Assembly: GCF_001469875.2 (NCBI RefSeq)
Contig: NZ_LOPW02000006.1
Coordinates: 168,593-232,592 of the forward strand
Source: Haloferax marisrubri
GTDB lineage: Archaea; Halobacteriota; Halobacteria; Halobacteriales; Haloferacaceae
DNA length: 64,000 nucleotides
Reading direction: 5' to 3'
Part shown: positions 26,816 through 36,332 of the stretch, piece after piece
Numbering within the stretch: position 1 is the stretch's first letter
Layout: the number at the start of each line of letters is the position of its first letter
Notes under the pieces: model-generated
Told to the model about the DNA's origin: nothing
Seen by the model: only the letters and a program-made list of their open reading frames with translations
The model's database searches: none
Translations under genes and position numbers: made by a program

Positions 26816-28465
26816 TTAGTCGTCCGCGGGGGACTGGCCCCCGTCGGCGCTCATGACCACGTCTTCTGCGGACTGTTGCTGGCCCATCGGTTCCGGGCTG
26901 TGACACTGCCGAACCATCTTCTTGATTCGCTCGGGCGGTTCGTCCGTCGCCATCGAGACGGCGATGGTGATGACGAACACCAGCGGCGTGCCGACGAGCG
27001 CCGCGCCGATGGCCGGCACGAACTCGGCGAAGAGGTCGCTGAAGTGGAAGATGAGGTCGTTGACCACCGCGGCGACCCAGAGCGCGAGGCCGACGCTCAT
27101 ACCCGCGAGCGCCCCCTGACGGTTGGTGTTCTCCCACCAGAGGCCGAGGAAGAACATCGGGAACAGCACGATGGCCGCGAGCGAGAACGCGAGCGCGACC
27201 AGTTCACCGACGAGCGCGGGCGGGTCGAACGCGGTTATCGTCACGATGACACCGAGCGCGACGATGGTCGCGCGACCGACGAACACCTGCTGACGCTGGG
27301 TCGCGTCGGGGTTGATGATGTTCGTGTAGATGTCGTGGGAGACGGCGGACGAGGCGGTGATGAACAGCCCCGCGGTCGTCGCGATGGCGGCGGCGATGCC
27401 GCCGGCCGCCACGAGGCCGACGAACCACGTCGGCAGGTTGGAAAGTTGCGCCGCGAGCACCACGATGAGGTCGCCCTCACCGCCGCTCATGCCGCCGTTG
27501 GCCGCGAACGTCGGGCCGTACTGGGAGGCGTCGTAGAGGTCGACGCCGAACGCCGCCAGCGCCGGGGCGCTCCAGTACAGGAGCAGGATGAAAAACAGCC
27601 CCCAGACGGTCGACTGCCGCGCCGTCTTTTCGTTTTCGACGGTGTAGAACCGCACCAACACGTGCGGGAGGCCGCAGGTCCCGAAGATGAGCGAGAACGC
27701 CGTGGCGATCCAGAGGTAGAACCCCGCGTTGGCGAACGGTTCGGAGAACTCGGCCGACAGCTCGCCGATGAGTTGGCCGTATTCGATTTGCGGGAGGACG
27801 GTCGAGTAGCCGCCGGTGAAGCCGACGACGTAGACCGCCGTCAGGAACGCGACGATGAGGATGACGTACTGGACGGCCATGTTCTTGGTCGCGCCCATCA
27901 TTCCGGAGATGGTCAGGTAGCCGACCGTAATCGCCATCATGACGATGACCATCGTGACGTAGTCGGTCCCGAAGACGTACAGTCCGACCAGACCCATCCC
28001 GCGGGCCTGTCCGACCGAGTAGACGAACCCGATGAGGATGGTCGTCAGCGCGCCGATTGCCCGCGCCGTATCGGAGTTGAATCGGTCACCGACGAAGTCG
28101 GGTGCCGTGTACTTCCCGAACCGACGCATCTGCGCGGCCAGGAAGATGAGGAGGACGAAGTACCCGGCCGTCCAGCCGATGATGAACGCGAGCCCGTAGA
28201 AACCCGCGAGGGCGACCAGTCCCGCTAACCCGAGGTACGACGCCGCCGACATCCAGTTCGCGCCGATTGCCATCCCGTTTTCGACGTTTCCGATCGACCG
28301 ACCGGCGACCCACATCCCCTCCGTATCGGCGACTTTGAACACGTAGCCGATGGCGAGGAACAGAGCCAACATCCCGACGACCATGATGGCCGGTACGAGT
28401 TTGAACGAGATGTTGAGCGCCTCGGGGAGCAGGTCGCCCGACTGGAGGAACACGCTCGCCGTCAT
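26816..28465 (-). CDS. sodium/solute symporter, SSS family (acetate-type, large subunit)
   Basis: A 549-residue symporter with about 13 TM helices. Recognisable SSS features are the N-terminal VAGRSIGNVENGMAIGANWMSAASYLGLAG, GWTAGYFVLLIFLAAQMRRFGKYTAPDF, and the late segment ITASSAVSHDIYTNI typical of the VC_2705-like/ActP-related branch. It overlaps the DUF4212 gene by four bases (ATGA). With two acs genes nearby, it most likely imports acetate or another short monocarboxylate with sodium. The Pro/Gln/Ser-rich C-terminal tail is cytoplasmic. Confidence 0.9.
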   Translation of the reverse strand: MTASVFLQSGDLLPEALNISFKLVPAIMVVGMLALFLAIGYVFKVADTEGMWVAGRSIGNVENGMAIGANWMSAASYLGLAGLVALAGFYGLAFIIGWTAGYFVLLIFLAAQMRRFGKYTAPDFVGDRFNSDTARAIGALTTILIGFVYSVGQARGMGLVGLYVFGTDYVTMVIVMMAITVGYLTISGMMGATKNMAVQYVILIVAFLTAVYVVGFTGGYSTVLPQIEYGQLIGELSAEFSEPFANAGFYLWIATAFSLIFGTCGLPHVLVRFYTVENEKTARQSTVWGLFFILLLYWSAPALAAFGVDLYDASQYGPTFAANGGMSGGEGDLIVVLAAQLSNLPTWFVGLVAAGGIAAAIATTAGLFITASSAVSHDIYTNIINPDATQRQQVFVGRATIVALGVIVTITAFDPPALVGELVALAFSLAAIVLFPMFFLGLWWENTNRQGALAGMSVGLALWVAAVVNDLIFHFSDLFAEFVPAIGAALVGTPLVFVITIAVSMATDEPPERIKKMVRQCHSPEPMGQQQSAEDVVMSADGGQSPADD

Positions 28466-28899
28466 TCGACGCGCCCTCCGTCGGTGACGGCGGCCTCGCT
28501 CTCACTCTTCGAGCGCGACTTCGAGGCCGCGTGGTCGATGCCGTACCGCCTGTCGAGTTGGTCGCGCTTGCGGGAGTAGACGAACGCGAGGACCAGCGAA
28601 CTGGTCGGCGACAACACGGCGACGAGGAAGTAGTGCGCCGGGAAGCCGATGACCGGTAGCTCCGCGGTCATCGTCGCCGGTGCGAAGTAGGTGAGCACCG
28701 GCGGTCCGAACGTGAGGAGCGCCCACGCGATGAACCCGGCCCAGATTATTTTCAGGTGGTCTCGCATGAACGGGGTGCTCGGTTTCAGCAGGTTCACCTC
28801 CCTCGACAGGTAGTCTACCTCGTCGTGTTCGGGAGCTGTGCTCCGGTCGGTGCTCGTGGTGTGTGAGTCAATTTCTGACTCGGTTGATTCGCGTGACAT
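28462..28899 (-). CDS. DUF4212 small subunit of the sodium/solute symporter
   Basis: A 145-residue protein with an acidic N-terminus (about 1-35) followed by two TM helices (about 50-72 and 88-107) and a charged tail. The core YLSREVNLLK ... FPAHYFLVA ... LAFVYSRKRDQLDRRYGI is the DUF4212 pattern. These proteins are encoded directly before VC_2705-like SSS transporters and are regarded as their small subunit. It is translationally coupled to the large subunit. Confidence 0.9.
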   Translation of the reverse strand: MSRESTESEIDSHTTSTDRSTAPEHDEVDYLSREVNLLKPSTPFMRDHLKIIWAGFIAWALLTFGPPVLTYFAPATMTAELPVIGFPAHYFLVAVLSPTSSLVLAFVYSRKRDQLDRRYGIDHAASKSRSKSESEAAVTDGGRVE

Positions 28900-28953
28900 A
28901 GATTGTTGGTCGTCTCGTAGTTACACTCGATACGGGCGGCCGAAGGCGGCCGC

Positions 28954-30948
28954 TCAGTCGTTCTGCGCGCCGACTTTCGCCGCTATCTCCTCGACGATTT
29001 CGGGGTTCCGAAGCGTCGAGGTGTTACCCAGTTCCGCGCCGTTCGCCACGTCTTCGAGCAGGCGACGCATGATTTTGCCCGAGCGCGTCTTCGGCAGTTC
29101 GGGCGTGAACACGACCTGTTCGGGTCTGGCGATGGGACCGATGGCGTCCTCGACGCCCTCGACGATGCGCGCGCGGAGGTCTTCGCCCTCCTCGTACCCG
29201 TCTTCGGTGATGACGTAGGCGTAGACGGCCTCGCCTTTCACCTCGTGGTTCCCGCCGACGACGGCGGCCTCGGCGACGCCCTCGACGCCGACGATGGCCG
29301 ACTCGATTTCCATCGTCCCGAGGCGGTGGCCCGAGACGTTGATGACGTCGTCTACGCGGCCGAGGACGGTGATGTAGCCGTCGTCGTCCACTTTCGCACC
29401 GTCTTCGGGGAAGTAGACCCAGTCGTCGGGGTCGTCGCTGTCGGTGTCGGAGTACTCCGCCCAGTACTCGGAGATGTAGCGCTCGTCGTTGTTGTAGAGC
29501 GTCCGAAGCATCCCCGGCCACGGCTTGTTCACCGTGAGATAGCCCGCTCGGCCGGGTTCTACTTCGTCGCCGTTGGTGTCGACGATTTGGGCGTCGATGC
29601 CCGGGAGCGGCGGCCCGGCGGACCCGGGTTTCATGTTCTTGACGCCCGGTAAGGTCGTAATCATCATACCGCCGGTCTCGGTCTGCCACCACGTGTCTAC
29701 CACCGGGCAGTTCTCGTTGCCGATGTGCTCGTAGTACCACTTCCACGCGCGCGGGTTGATTGGTTCGCCCACCGTGCCGAGGAGGCGCAGGCTCGACAGG
29801 TCGCGCGACTCGGGGTACTTGCTGCCCCACTTCATGAACGCGCGAATCGCCGTCGGAGCCGTGTAGAAGATATCGACCGCGTACTTCTCGACGATTTCCC
29901 ACATCCGGTCGCGGTTCGGGAAGTCGGGCGTGCCCTCGTACATCACCGTCGTCGAACCGAGTGCGAGCGGCCCGTAGACGATGTAGGAGTGGCCCGTAAT
30001 CCAGCCGATGTCGGCCGAACACCAGTAGGTGTCTTCCTTCTCGATGTCGAGGACGGCGTGGGAGGTCCACGTCGCGTAGGAGAGATAGCCGCCGGTGGTG
30101 TGTTTGACGCCCTTCGGTTGCCCCGTCGTTCCCGACGTGTACATCAGGAACAGCATGTCCTCGGCGTCGCGCTCGACCGGCGCAACGCGCTCGCCGCTCT
30201 GTTCGTCGAGGAGGTCGTCCCAGTCGTGCTGGTTGCCCTTCAGGTCGTGGCCGAAGCCGTCGTCACCCAGTCGGTCGACGACGACCGTCGCGTCGACGCC
30301 GTGGTCGACGCTGTCGAGTCCCTCGTTAGTCTTGTCGAGGTGGTCGAGCGGGTCGCCGCGGCGGTAGTAGCCGTCGCAGGTGACGAGGAACCGGGAGTCC
30401 GCGGCGTTCATCCGCGTCGCCAGCGCCTCGGCGGAAAAGCCGGCGAAGACGACGTTGTGCGGCGCGCCGATGCGAGCGCACGCGAGCATGGCGATGGGGA
30501 GTTCCGGAACCATCGGCATGTAGAGCGTGACCACGTCGTCCTCCTCGACGCCGAGGTCACGCAGGGCCGCCGCGAACTCGTTCACCTCGCGGTAGAGGTC
30601 CTGGTACGTGTACGTCCGCGTTTCGCCGTGTTCGCCTTCCCACTTGATGGCGACGCGGTTCTTGTCCCCGTTTTCGACGTGGCGGTCCACGCAGTTGTAA
30701 CAGGCGTTCAGTTCGCCGCCGGTGAACCACTCGTAGAACGGCGGGTTCGAGTCGTCCAACACCTCGTCGTACTCGGCGTCCCAGTCGAGCATCTCGGCCG
30801 CGCGCTCCCAGCAGCCGGGCCAGTTCTCCTCGAACTCGTCGTAGATGTCGGCGTCCGAGACGTTCGCTTGCGCGACGAACTCCTCGGCGGGTTCGAACTC
30901 GTCTTGTTCTGCCAGCCGTGCCTCCAGTTCAGCGTCACCCTGTGCCAT
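28954..30948 (-). CDS. acs: acetate--CoA ligase (AMP-forming)
   Basis: A 664-residue ANL-family enzyme that converts acetate, ATP and CoA to acetyl-CoA. Visible motifs: N-terminal ACS segment WFTGGELNACYNCVDRHV (about 75-91), P-loop TSGTTGQPKGV (271-281), the acetate-pocket/ATP motif WWQTETGG, hinge GRVDDVINVSGHR, and the catalytic lysine K625 in TRSGKIMRR. Length is normal. It lies just upstream of the DUF4212/SSS symporter genes in the same direction, linking uptake with activation. A Bat-like regulator gene is immediately upstream. Confidence 0.95.
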   Translation of the reverse strand: MAQGDAELEARLAEQDEFEPAEEFVAQANVSDADIYDEFEENWPGCWERAAEMLDWDAEYDEVLDDSNPPFYEWFTGGELNACYNCVDRHVENGDKNRVAIKWEGEHGETRTYTYQDLYREVNEFAAALRDLGVEEDDVVTLYMPMVPELPIAMLACARIGAPHNVVFAGFSAEALATRMNAADSRFLVTCDGYYRRGDPLDHLDKTNEGLDSVDHGVDATVVVDRLGDDGFGHDLKGNQHDWDDLLDEQSGERVAPVERDAEDMLFLMYTSGTTGQPKGVKHTTGGYLSYATWTSHAVLDIEKEDTYWCSADIGWITGHSYIVYGPLALGSTTVMYEGTPDFPNRDRMWEIVEKYAVDIFYTAPTAIRAFMKWGSKYPESRDLSSLRLLGTVGEPINPRAWKWYYEHIGNENCPVVDTWWQTETGGMMITTLPGVKNMKPGSAGPPLPGIDAQIVDTNGDEVEPGRAGYLTVNKPWPGMLRTLYNNDERYISEYWAEYSDTDSDDPDDWVYFPEDGAKVDDDGYITVLGRVDDVINVSGHRLGTMEIESAIVGVEGVAEAAVVGGNHEVKGEAVYAYVITEDGYEEGEDLRARIVEGVEDAIGPIARPEQVVFTPELPKTRSGKIMRRLLEDVANGAELGNTSTLRNPEIVEEIAAKVGAQND

Positions 30949-31088
30949 ATGTCGTGTTAACGAGTCTCGACAAGGGGCATAAGTAGGGTAACTAATTATC
31001 GAAAATTAACACTACGATTATACATAATAGTCTTTAAACGAGTTTATGGGCTTTAGAGCCGGATTCGAACGGCACCCGTCATTGTCTG

Positions 31089-31093
31089 AAAAA
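31089..31093 (-). terminator. T5 tract downstream of the Bat-like gene
   Basis: Five Ts on the minus strand about 54 nt after the stop of the Bat-like regulator, in a locally AT-rich segment between it and acs. A plausible 3' end separating the two transcripts. Confidence 0.4.
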
Positions 31094-31146
31094 TTTGGTA
31101 AACTATCAATCAATAACGGACGTTCGTGTGCTAATGCGTCGCACGC

Positions 31147-32916
31147 CTAAGCGTCTAGGGTCGAAGCGCGTTCGTCGGTGTCCTCGTCGTCGAAGAACGC
31201 GGTCATGAGTTTCTGCTGTGCGGTTCGGAGGTGTTGGTGGAGCGTCGGCGACGAGATGTCTATCGAGTCGGCGATGTCCTCGGCGGTACTACCGCGAGGC
31301 CACTCGAAGTACCCGGCGAGGTAGGCCGCCCGCAGGACGGACTGCTGCTTGTCTGTGAGTCGCGCCACGAGCGACTCCCGGAAATCGGCGGTGTTTCGCG
31401 TGGGCCGTTCGACCTCCTGTTTCGCGACGAGTTCGGTCGCGGGATAGGCGTCGGTCAAGTCGGACATCACGTCTCGGAGCGGCGTTTCGTTCGAGAACTC
31501 ACCGACGAAACGGGCGACGCCGTCCTCCGCGACGAACCGCGAGACGGTGCCGTCGTAGGAGGTGAGCGTCGTAATCGTCGACCCCGCGGAGAGCGCGACT
31601 TCGAGGAGCGACTCCGTCCCTCGGTCGCGGATGAGGCGGATGTGCTCGACGGCGTCCGTCGTTTGCAACTCGTCGAACACCGCGTCCGTCGTCGCCTCCC
31701 GGACGGTGAGGAAACACAGCAACGACTGCGCTTCGATGGGGACGACGCCGCGGAGCCGAATCGAACAGCCGAGGTCCGCGGAGAGGCGAACGAGCACGTC
31801 CCGCTCGTCCGAGGATTCGAACTCCAGTTGGACGACCGTGTCGGCGAGGAGTAGCTTCCGACGCTCGGCGGCGGCGATTGCCTGTCCGACGTGGCGACCC
31901 AGCGTCACCAGTACGTCCGCCTCGGCATCGGGGACCGCTTCGCCGGCGAGCGCGACGTAGAGCGCACCGTAGGCGGTTTCGCCGTGTACCAGCGGAACGA
32001 CGGCAAGCGGCCCGGTCTCCGAGTCCGACGGCGAATCGGTGCGCACCGTCTGTACGTCGCGGGTGTCGCACGCGCGTCGGGTGAAATCCGTGCCTCGACC
32101 GGCGAGCGAGCGACGGACCGCGTTGAGCGCCTCCTCGTCGAGTCCGGCGGCGGTGAGCGACGCTCGCGCGTCGGTTTCGCCCGACTCAATCCAAGCGAAA
32201 CGATAGCGGTCTGAGTCGGTGAGTCGGTCGCAGACGGCCTGTTCGACCTCGCTTCGCGTGTTCACCGCCGAGAGTGCCGACCCGACGCTTCGCGCGGCTT
32301 CGATGACCTGACTCACTCCGTCGGGGACGCCGCTGACGGCACGCCCGTCGCTGTCGGCGGGGGCCGGCGAAAGCGCATCGAGCACTTCGTTTTCGCTCGG
32401 TTCGCCGAGGAGCGGCGCGAGGCTCTCGAGGCGGTCCCATCCACCGATTCGCATGACGACACTCGGGGGGACGCCGTCGGCGAGCATCGTCCGGGCGAAG
32501 TGCCGACGCAGGTCCCGAGTCGAAACGTCCGCCAATCCCTCGCGGCCGGTCGTTTCGGCGGCCCGCTCGCCGACCGATGCCACGAGCATCTGTAGGCGTC
32601 GGGGCGTGACCGGAAGCACCCGCTCCGTCTCGCCGATATCGGTCGTCGTGACGTACTTCCGAACGTCGTGTTCGACCTCGGTCGGCAGGTACGCCTCCCG
32701 GCCGTCCGTCGGGACGGCGAGGAAGTAGAGTTCCGTTCCCCGGTGTCGCCGCCGGGTCACGTGGGAGGGTTCGAACTGACTCATCTCGGCCGGCGTGAGT
32801 CCGACTTCCGCGCCGAGTCGAAGCACGAGGTCCTCGCGGTACGTCTCGGTCGCCCGTCGCAGTTGCTCGTACCCACCCGCGGCCAACGGCGTCGGTTCGG
32901 AGGTTCCGTCCCGCAT
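31147..32916 (-). CDS. Bat-like regulator: integrase-like N-terminus, GAF, bacterio-opsin activator domain, HTH_10
   Basis: A 589-residue regulator. Residues about 15-170 resemble the catalytic domain of a tyrosine recombinase, but the first Arg box reads GLTPAEM instead of GLRxxE, the HxxR box reads TRDLRRHFA, and no nucleophilic Tyr follows MRIGGW. The domain is thus probably catalytically dead. A GAF-like domain (about 205-365), a bacterio-opsin activator domain (about 375-520) and HTH_10 (about 530-580, SIDISSPTLHQHLRTAQQKL) follow. Start 32916 is supported by a TATA-like GCTTTAGTTCG at 32941-32951. Placed between two acs genes, it is the likely regulator of acetate metabolism. Confidence 0.85.
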   Translation of the reverse strand: MRDGTSEPTPLAAGGYEQLRRATETYREDLVLRLGAEVGLTPAEMSQFEPSHVTRRRHRGTELYFLAVPTDGREAYLPTEVEHDVRKYVTTTDIGETERVLPVTPRRLQMLVASVGERAAETTGREGLADVSTRDLRRHFARTMLADGVPPSVVMRIGGWDRLESLAPLLGEPSENEVLDALSPAPADSDGRAVSGVPDGVSQVIEAARSVGSALSAVNTRSEVEQAVCDRLTDSDRYRFAWIESGETDARASLTAAGLDEEALNAVRRSLAGRGTDFTRRACDTRDVQTVRTDSPSDSETGPLAVVPLVHGETAYGALYVALAGEAVPDAEADVLVTLGRHVGQAIAAAERRKLLLADTVVQLEFESSDERDVLVRLSADLGCSIRLRGVVPIEAQSLLCFLTVREATTDAVFDELQTTDAVEHIRLIRDRGTESLLEVALSAGSTITTLTSYDGTVSRFVAEDGVARFVGEFSNETPLRDVMSDLTDAYPATELVAKQEVERPTRNTADFRESLVARLTDKQQSVLRAAYLAGYFEWPRGSTAEDIADSIDISSPTLHQHLRTAQQKLMTAFFDDEDTDERASTLDA

Positions 32917-32940
32917 TCGTTTCGGAAGAATGTGGAAAAA

Positions 32941-32951
32941 CGAACTAAAGC
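32941..32951 (-). promoter_or_regulatory. TATA-like box of the Bat-like gene
   Basis: GCTTTAGTTCG on the minus strand, preceded by CCGGAA as a possible BRE, is centred about 31 bp before the ATG at 32916. The distance fits a nearly leaderless mRNA. Confidence 0.45.
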
Positions 32952-33064
32952 TTCCGGTAAGACGGAGCAGTTCACACCGCAAGAACAGTAGCCCGCAGAG
33001 ATAGCGTCACTTCTGGGCAGTAATTCGGTTTCACGTTAGTAAGGTTATCCGAAACGCAACGTCG

Positions 33065-35017
33065 TCAGCGGTCTCGGACGATGGATTCGAGTTCGCCGAC
33101 GATTTCGGGATTCTGAAGCGCGGACGTGTCGCCGAACTCCTCGCCGTTGGTGATGTTCTCCAGAAACCGGCGCATAATCTTCCCGGACCGCGTCTTCGGG
33201 AGGTCGGGCGTGAAGACGACGGCGTCCGGCGTGGCAATCGGACCGATGCGCTCGCGGACGTGCGAGCCGATTCGCTCGCGGAGGTCGTCGTCCCCGGAGA
33301 CGCTCGTCTCCAGCGTGACGTACGCGTGGATACCGCCCGTGTCGGCGTCGTCGACGCTGACGACGGCGGCCTCGACGACGCCCTCGACGCCGACGATAGC
33401 CGACTCGATTTCCATCGTCCCGAGGCGGTGGCCCGAGACGTTGATAACGTCGTCCACGCGGCCGAGGACGGTGATGTAGCCGTCGTCGTCCACTTTCGCG
33501 CCGTCGCCGGTGAAGTAGTGCCAGCCGTCCACGTCGAGCTTCGCCGCGTCCGTACCCCACCGATGACCGTGTCGGAGCGCGAGCGGCATGCCGGGCCACG
33601 GGCGCGTGAGAACCAGATATCCGGCCTCGTTCGCAGGGACCTCCTCGCCGCGGCCGTCCACGACTCGAGCGCCAACGCCCGGGAGCGGCGGCCCGGCGGT
33701 GCCGGGTTTCATGTTCTTGACGCCCGGGAGAGTGGTTATCATCATACCGCCGGTCTCGGTCTGCCACCACGTGTCCACCACCGGGCAGTTCCCGTCGCCG
33801 ATGTGTTCGTAGTACCACTTCCACGCCCGCGGGTTGATGGGTTCGCCCACCGTGCCGAGGAGGCGCAGACTCGACAGGTCGCGCGACGTCGGGAGCGACG
33901 CGTCCCACTTCATGAACGACCGAATCGCGGTCGGGGCCGTGTAGAACACGTCGACGGCGTTCTCCTCGATGAGGTCCCAGATGCGGTCTTTCTCCGGGTA
34001 GTTCGGCGTGCCCTCGTACATCACCGTCGTCGTGCCGAGCGCCAGCGGGCCGTAGACGACGTACGAGTGGCCGCTAATCCAACCGATGTTCGCCGTAGAG
34101 AGATACGTGTCCTCAGGCTTGAGGTCCAACACCGTCTGCGACGTCCACGTGACGTGGGCGAGGTAGCCGCCGGTGACGTGTTCGACTCGCTTCGGTTCGC
34201 CGGTGGTCCCCGACGTGTGGATGAGAAACAGCACGTCGTCGGCCGCCCGCTCGACCGGGTCGACCTCCGCGCCGGCGTGGGCGTCGACCAGTTCGTCGTA
34301 AGTGTGCTGTCCCGCTCCGAGGTGTTCGGTCTCGCCGAGGTGCTCGACGACGACCATCTCTTCGAGGTCGTGGGCGGCCTTGAGGCGGGCGTCGTCGGCT
34401 TTGCTCTTCAGGAAGATGGCGCTTCCCCGCCGGTAGTAGCCGTCGCAGGTGACGAGGTACGCCGAGTCCGCGCTCTCCAGTCGCGTCGCCAACGCGTCCG
34501 CCGACAGCCCCGCGAAGACGACGTTGTGCGGCGCGCCGATGCGGGCGCACGCGAGCATGGCGATGGGGAGTTCCGGAATCATCGGCATGTAGAGCGTGAC
34601 CACGTCGTCTTCCTCGACGCCCTGCGCGCGGAGCGCGGCCGCGAACTCGTTGACCTCGCGGTAGAGGTCCTGATACGTGTACGTCCGCGTCTCGCCGAGG
34701 TGGCTCTCCCACTTGATGGCGACGCGGTTCTTCGCCCCGGCTTCGACGTGCCGGTCGAGGCAGTTGTAGCAGGCGTTCAGCGTCCCCCCGGCGAACCACT
34801 CGAACGGGGGTTCGTCGTCCGGAAGGACCGAGTCGTAGGGGTCGAACCAGTCGAGCGTCGCCGCCGCTCGCTCCCAGCAGTCGGGCCAGGCCTCCTCGAA
34901 CTCGTCGTAGACCGAGTCGTCGGTGACGGTGGCCTGTTCGACGAACTGCGGCGGCGGTGTAATCTCCTCGTCTCCGGCCATCCTCGTTTCGAAGTCCGGC
35001 CCACGACGGTTCGACAT
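33065..35017 (-). CDS. acs: acetate--CoA ligase paralog (AMP-forming acyl-CoA synthetase)
   Basis: A 650-residue ACS closely similar to the protein at 28954-30948 through most of its length. It keeps the WWQTETGG motif, the hinge GRVDDVINVSGHR, and the catalytic lysine K613 in TRSGKIMRR. One change stands out: the P-loop reads TSGTTGEPKRV, with Arg replacing a highly conserved Gly after PK (residue 277). The hydrophilic 190-250 region also differs between paralogs. It may prefer another short-chain acid or be less active. It is divergent from the aminotransferase gene. Confidence 0.9.
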   Translation of the reverse strand: MSNRRGPDFETRMAGDEEITPPPQFVEQATVTDDSVYDEFEEAWPDCWERAAATLDWFDPYDSVLPDDEPPFEWFAGGTLNACYNCLDRHVEAGAKNRVAIKWESHLGETRTYTYQDLYREVNEFAAALRAQGVEEDDVVTLYMPMIPELPIAMLACARIGAPHNVVFAGLSADALATRLESADSAYLVTCDGYYRRGSAIFLKSKADDARLKAAHDLEEMVVVEHLGETEHLGAGQHTYDELVDAHAGAEVDPVERAADDVLFLIHTSGTTGEPKRVEHVTGGYLAHVTWTSQTVLDLKPEDTYLSTANIGWISGHSYVVYGPLALGTTTVMYEGTPNYPEKDRIWDLIEENAVDVFYTAPTAIRSFMKWDASLPTSRDLSSLRLLGTVGEPINPRAWKWYYEHIGDGNCPVVDTWWQTETGGMMITTLPGVKNMKPGTAGPPLPGVGARVVDGRGEEVPANEAGYLVLTRPWPGMPLALRHGHRWGTDAAKLDVDGWHYFTGDGAKVDDDGYITVLGRVDDVINVSGHRLGTMEIESAIVGVEGVVEAAVVSVDDADTGGIHAYVTLETSVSGDDDLRERIGSHVRERIGPIATPDAVVFTPDLPKTRSGKIMRRFLENITNGEEFGDTSALQNPEIVGELESIVRDR

Positions 35018-35120
35018 ACAGGAGTTACGTCGGCCTCATCGCATTAAAACGTTCGTCGGGGCGACTCGGGCGCCGGGAGCGTCCGCCAAGATTCTTGTGT
35101 CAGCCAGTCCCAGCCCACGT

Positions 35121-36284
35121 ATGCCGACACCGTCCCCATTTTCTCGACGCATCGGGAGCGAGCGCGTCGCGGGAACCCGCGAGTCCGTCATCCGGGAGAT
35201 GACCCGCGAGGCGCACGAACACGACGCCATCAACCTCTCGCAGGGGATTCCCGACGAGGACGAGACGCCGGCGAGCGTGAAGCGCGCGGCGAAAGACGCA
35301 ATCGACACGTCGAGCCAGTACACCATCACGTGGGGACTGCCGGAACTCCGGGAGGCGGTCTCGGAGCGCTACGCCGAGTGGAAGGGCGTCCGCTACGACC
35401 CCGAAACGGAGGTCACCGTCACCACCGGGACGAGCGAGGCCGTCGTCTCGACGCTCCTCGCGCTCTGCGACCCCGGCGACGGCGTCATCTACTTCGAGCC
35501 GACCTACGAGAGCTACATCCCGGCCGTCCAGTTCGCCGGAGGGGAGCCGATGCCGCTCGACATCACCGACGGCCTCGAACTCGACGCCGACGCGCTGTGG
35601 GAGGCCGCCGAGGACGCGTCCATGCTGATTCTCAACCACCCGCACAACCCGACGGGCAACGTCTTTTCGCCCGACGAACTCGAACTCGTCGCGGAGGTCG
35701 CCGAAGAAGAAGACCTCGTCGTCGTCACCGACGAGATATACGAGAACATCGTCTACGCCGACGACTACGTCAGCCCCGTCGAAATCGACGGCCTCGCCGG
35801 CCGAACCGTCGTCTGTACGGGGCTGTCGAAGACGTACTCCGTGACGGGGTGGCGCGTCGGGTTCGCGCTCGCGCCCGAACCGCTGTCGGCCGAACTACGG
35901 AAGGTCCACGACTACACGAGCATCTGCGCGCCGACGCCGTTCCAGCAGGCGGGCGTCGAGGCGCTGTCGCTCCCGGCGGACTACTACGACGACCTCTCGG
36001 ACTCGTACGAACGCCGCGGCGAACTGCTGTACGACGGCCTCCGGGAGGTCGGCCTCGACCCCGTGAAACCGGACGGCGCGTACTACATGCTGACGCGCTA
36101 TCCGGGCGACGCCGACGACACCGAGTTCGCGCACCGACTCGTCCGCGAGGCCGGCGTCGCGGTCGTCCCCGGGAGCAGTTTCTACACCGAGGGGAGCGCG
36201 GACTGGGTTCGGTTCACGTTCTCCCGCAACGAGGCGACCATCGAGGAGGCGCTCCGACGACTCGACGAGAACCGCTTCTGGTAA
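35121..36284 (+). CDS. class I/II pyridoxal-phosphate aminotransferase
   Basis: A 387-residue fold-type I PLP enzyme. Motifs: INLSQGIPDE near the N-terminus, TTGTSEAVV for cofactor phosphate binding, NHPHNPTGN (substrate/PLP Asn), VVTDEIYENIVY (PLP Asp), and the Schiff-base lysine in GLSKTYSVTGWRVG. It resembles the AspC/MalY-like class I aminotransferases common in archaea. The amino donor is not predictable. ATG 35121 chosen because the N-terminus then matches family length; upstream in-frame codons would overlap the divergent acs paralog. Confidence 0.9.
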   Translation: MPTPSPFSRRIGSERVAGTRESVIREMTREAHEHDAINLSQGIPDEDETPASVKRAAKDAIDTSSQYTITWGLPELREAVSERYAEWKGVRYDPETEVTVTTGTSEAVVSTLLALCDPGDGVIYFEPTYESYIPAVQFAGGEPMPLDITDGLELDADALWEAAEDASMLILNHPHNPTGNVFSPDELELVAEVAEEEDLVVVTDEIYENIVYADDYVSPVEIDGLAGRTVVCTGLSKTYSVTGWRVGFALAPEPLSAELRKVHDYTSICAPTPFQQAGVEALSLPADYYDDLSDSYERRGELLYDGLREVGLDPVKPDGAYYMLTRYPGDADDTEFAHRLVREAGVAVVPGSSFYTEGSADWVRFTFSRNEATIEEALRRLDENRFW

Positions 36285-36332
36285 CCCGGTCGCCCCGGTA
36301 GTGCCCCGGCGGCGACCCGCTCGGGACCGCGG

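Noticed and set aside
31061-31085. GGATTCGAACGGC, resembling a tRNA T-loop on the minus strand
   Set aside because: The T-stem around TTCGAAT does not pair beyond one base pair and no acceptor, D or anticodon arm is found.
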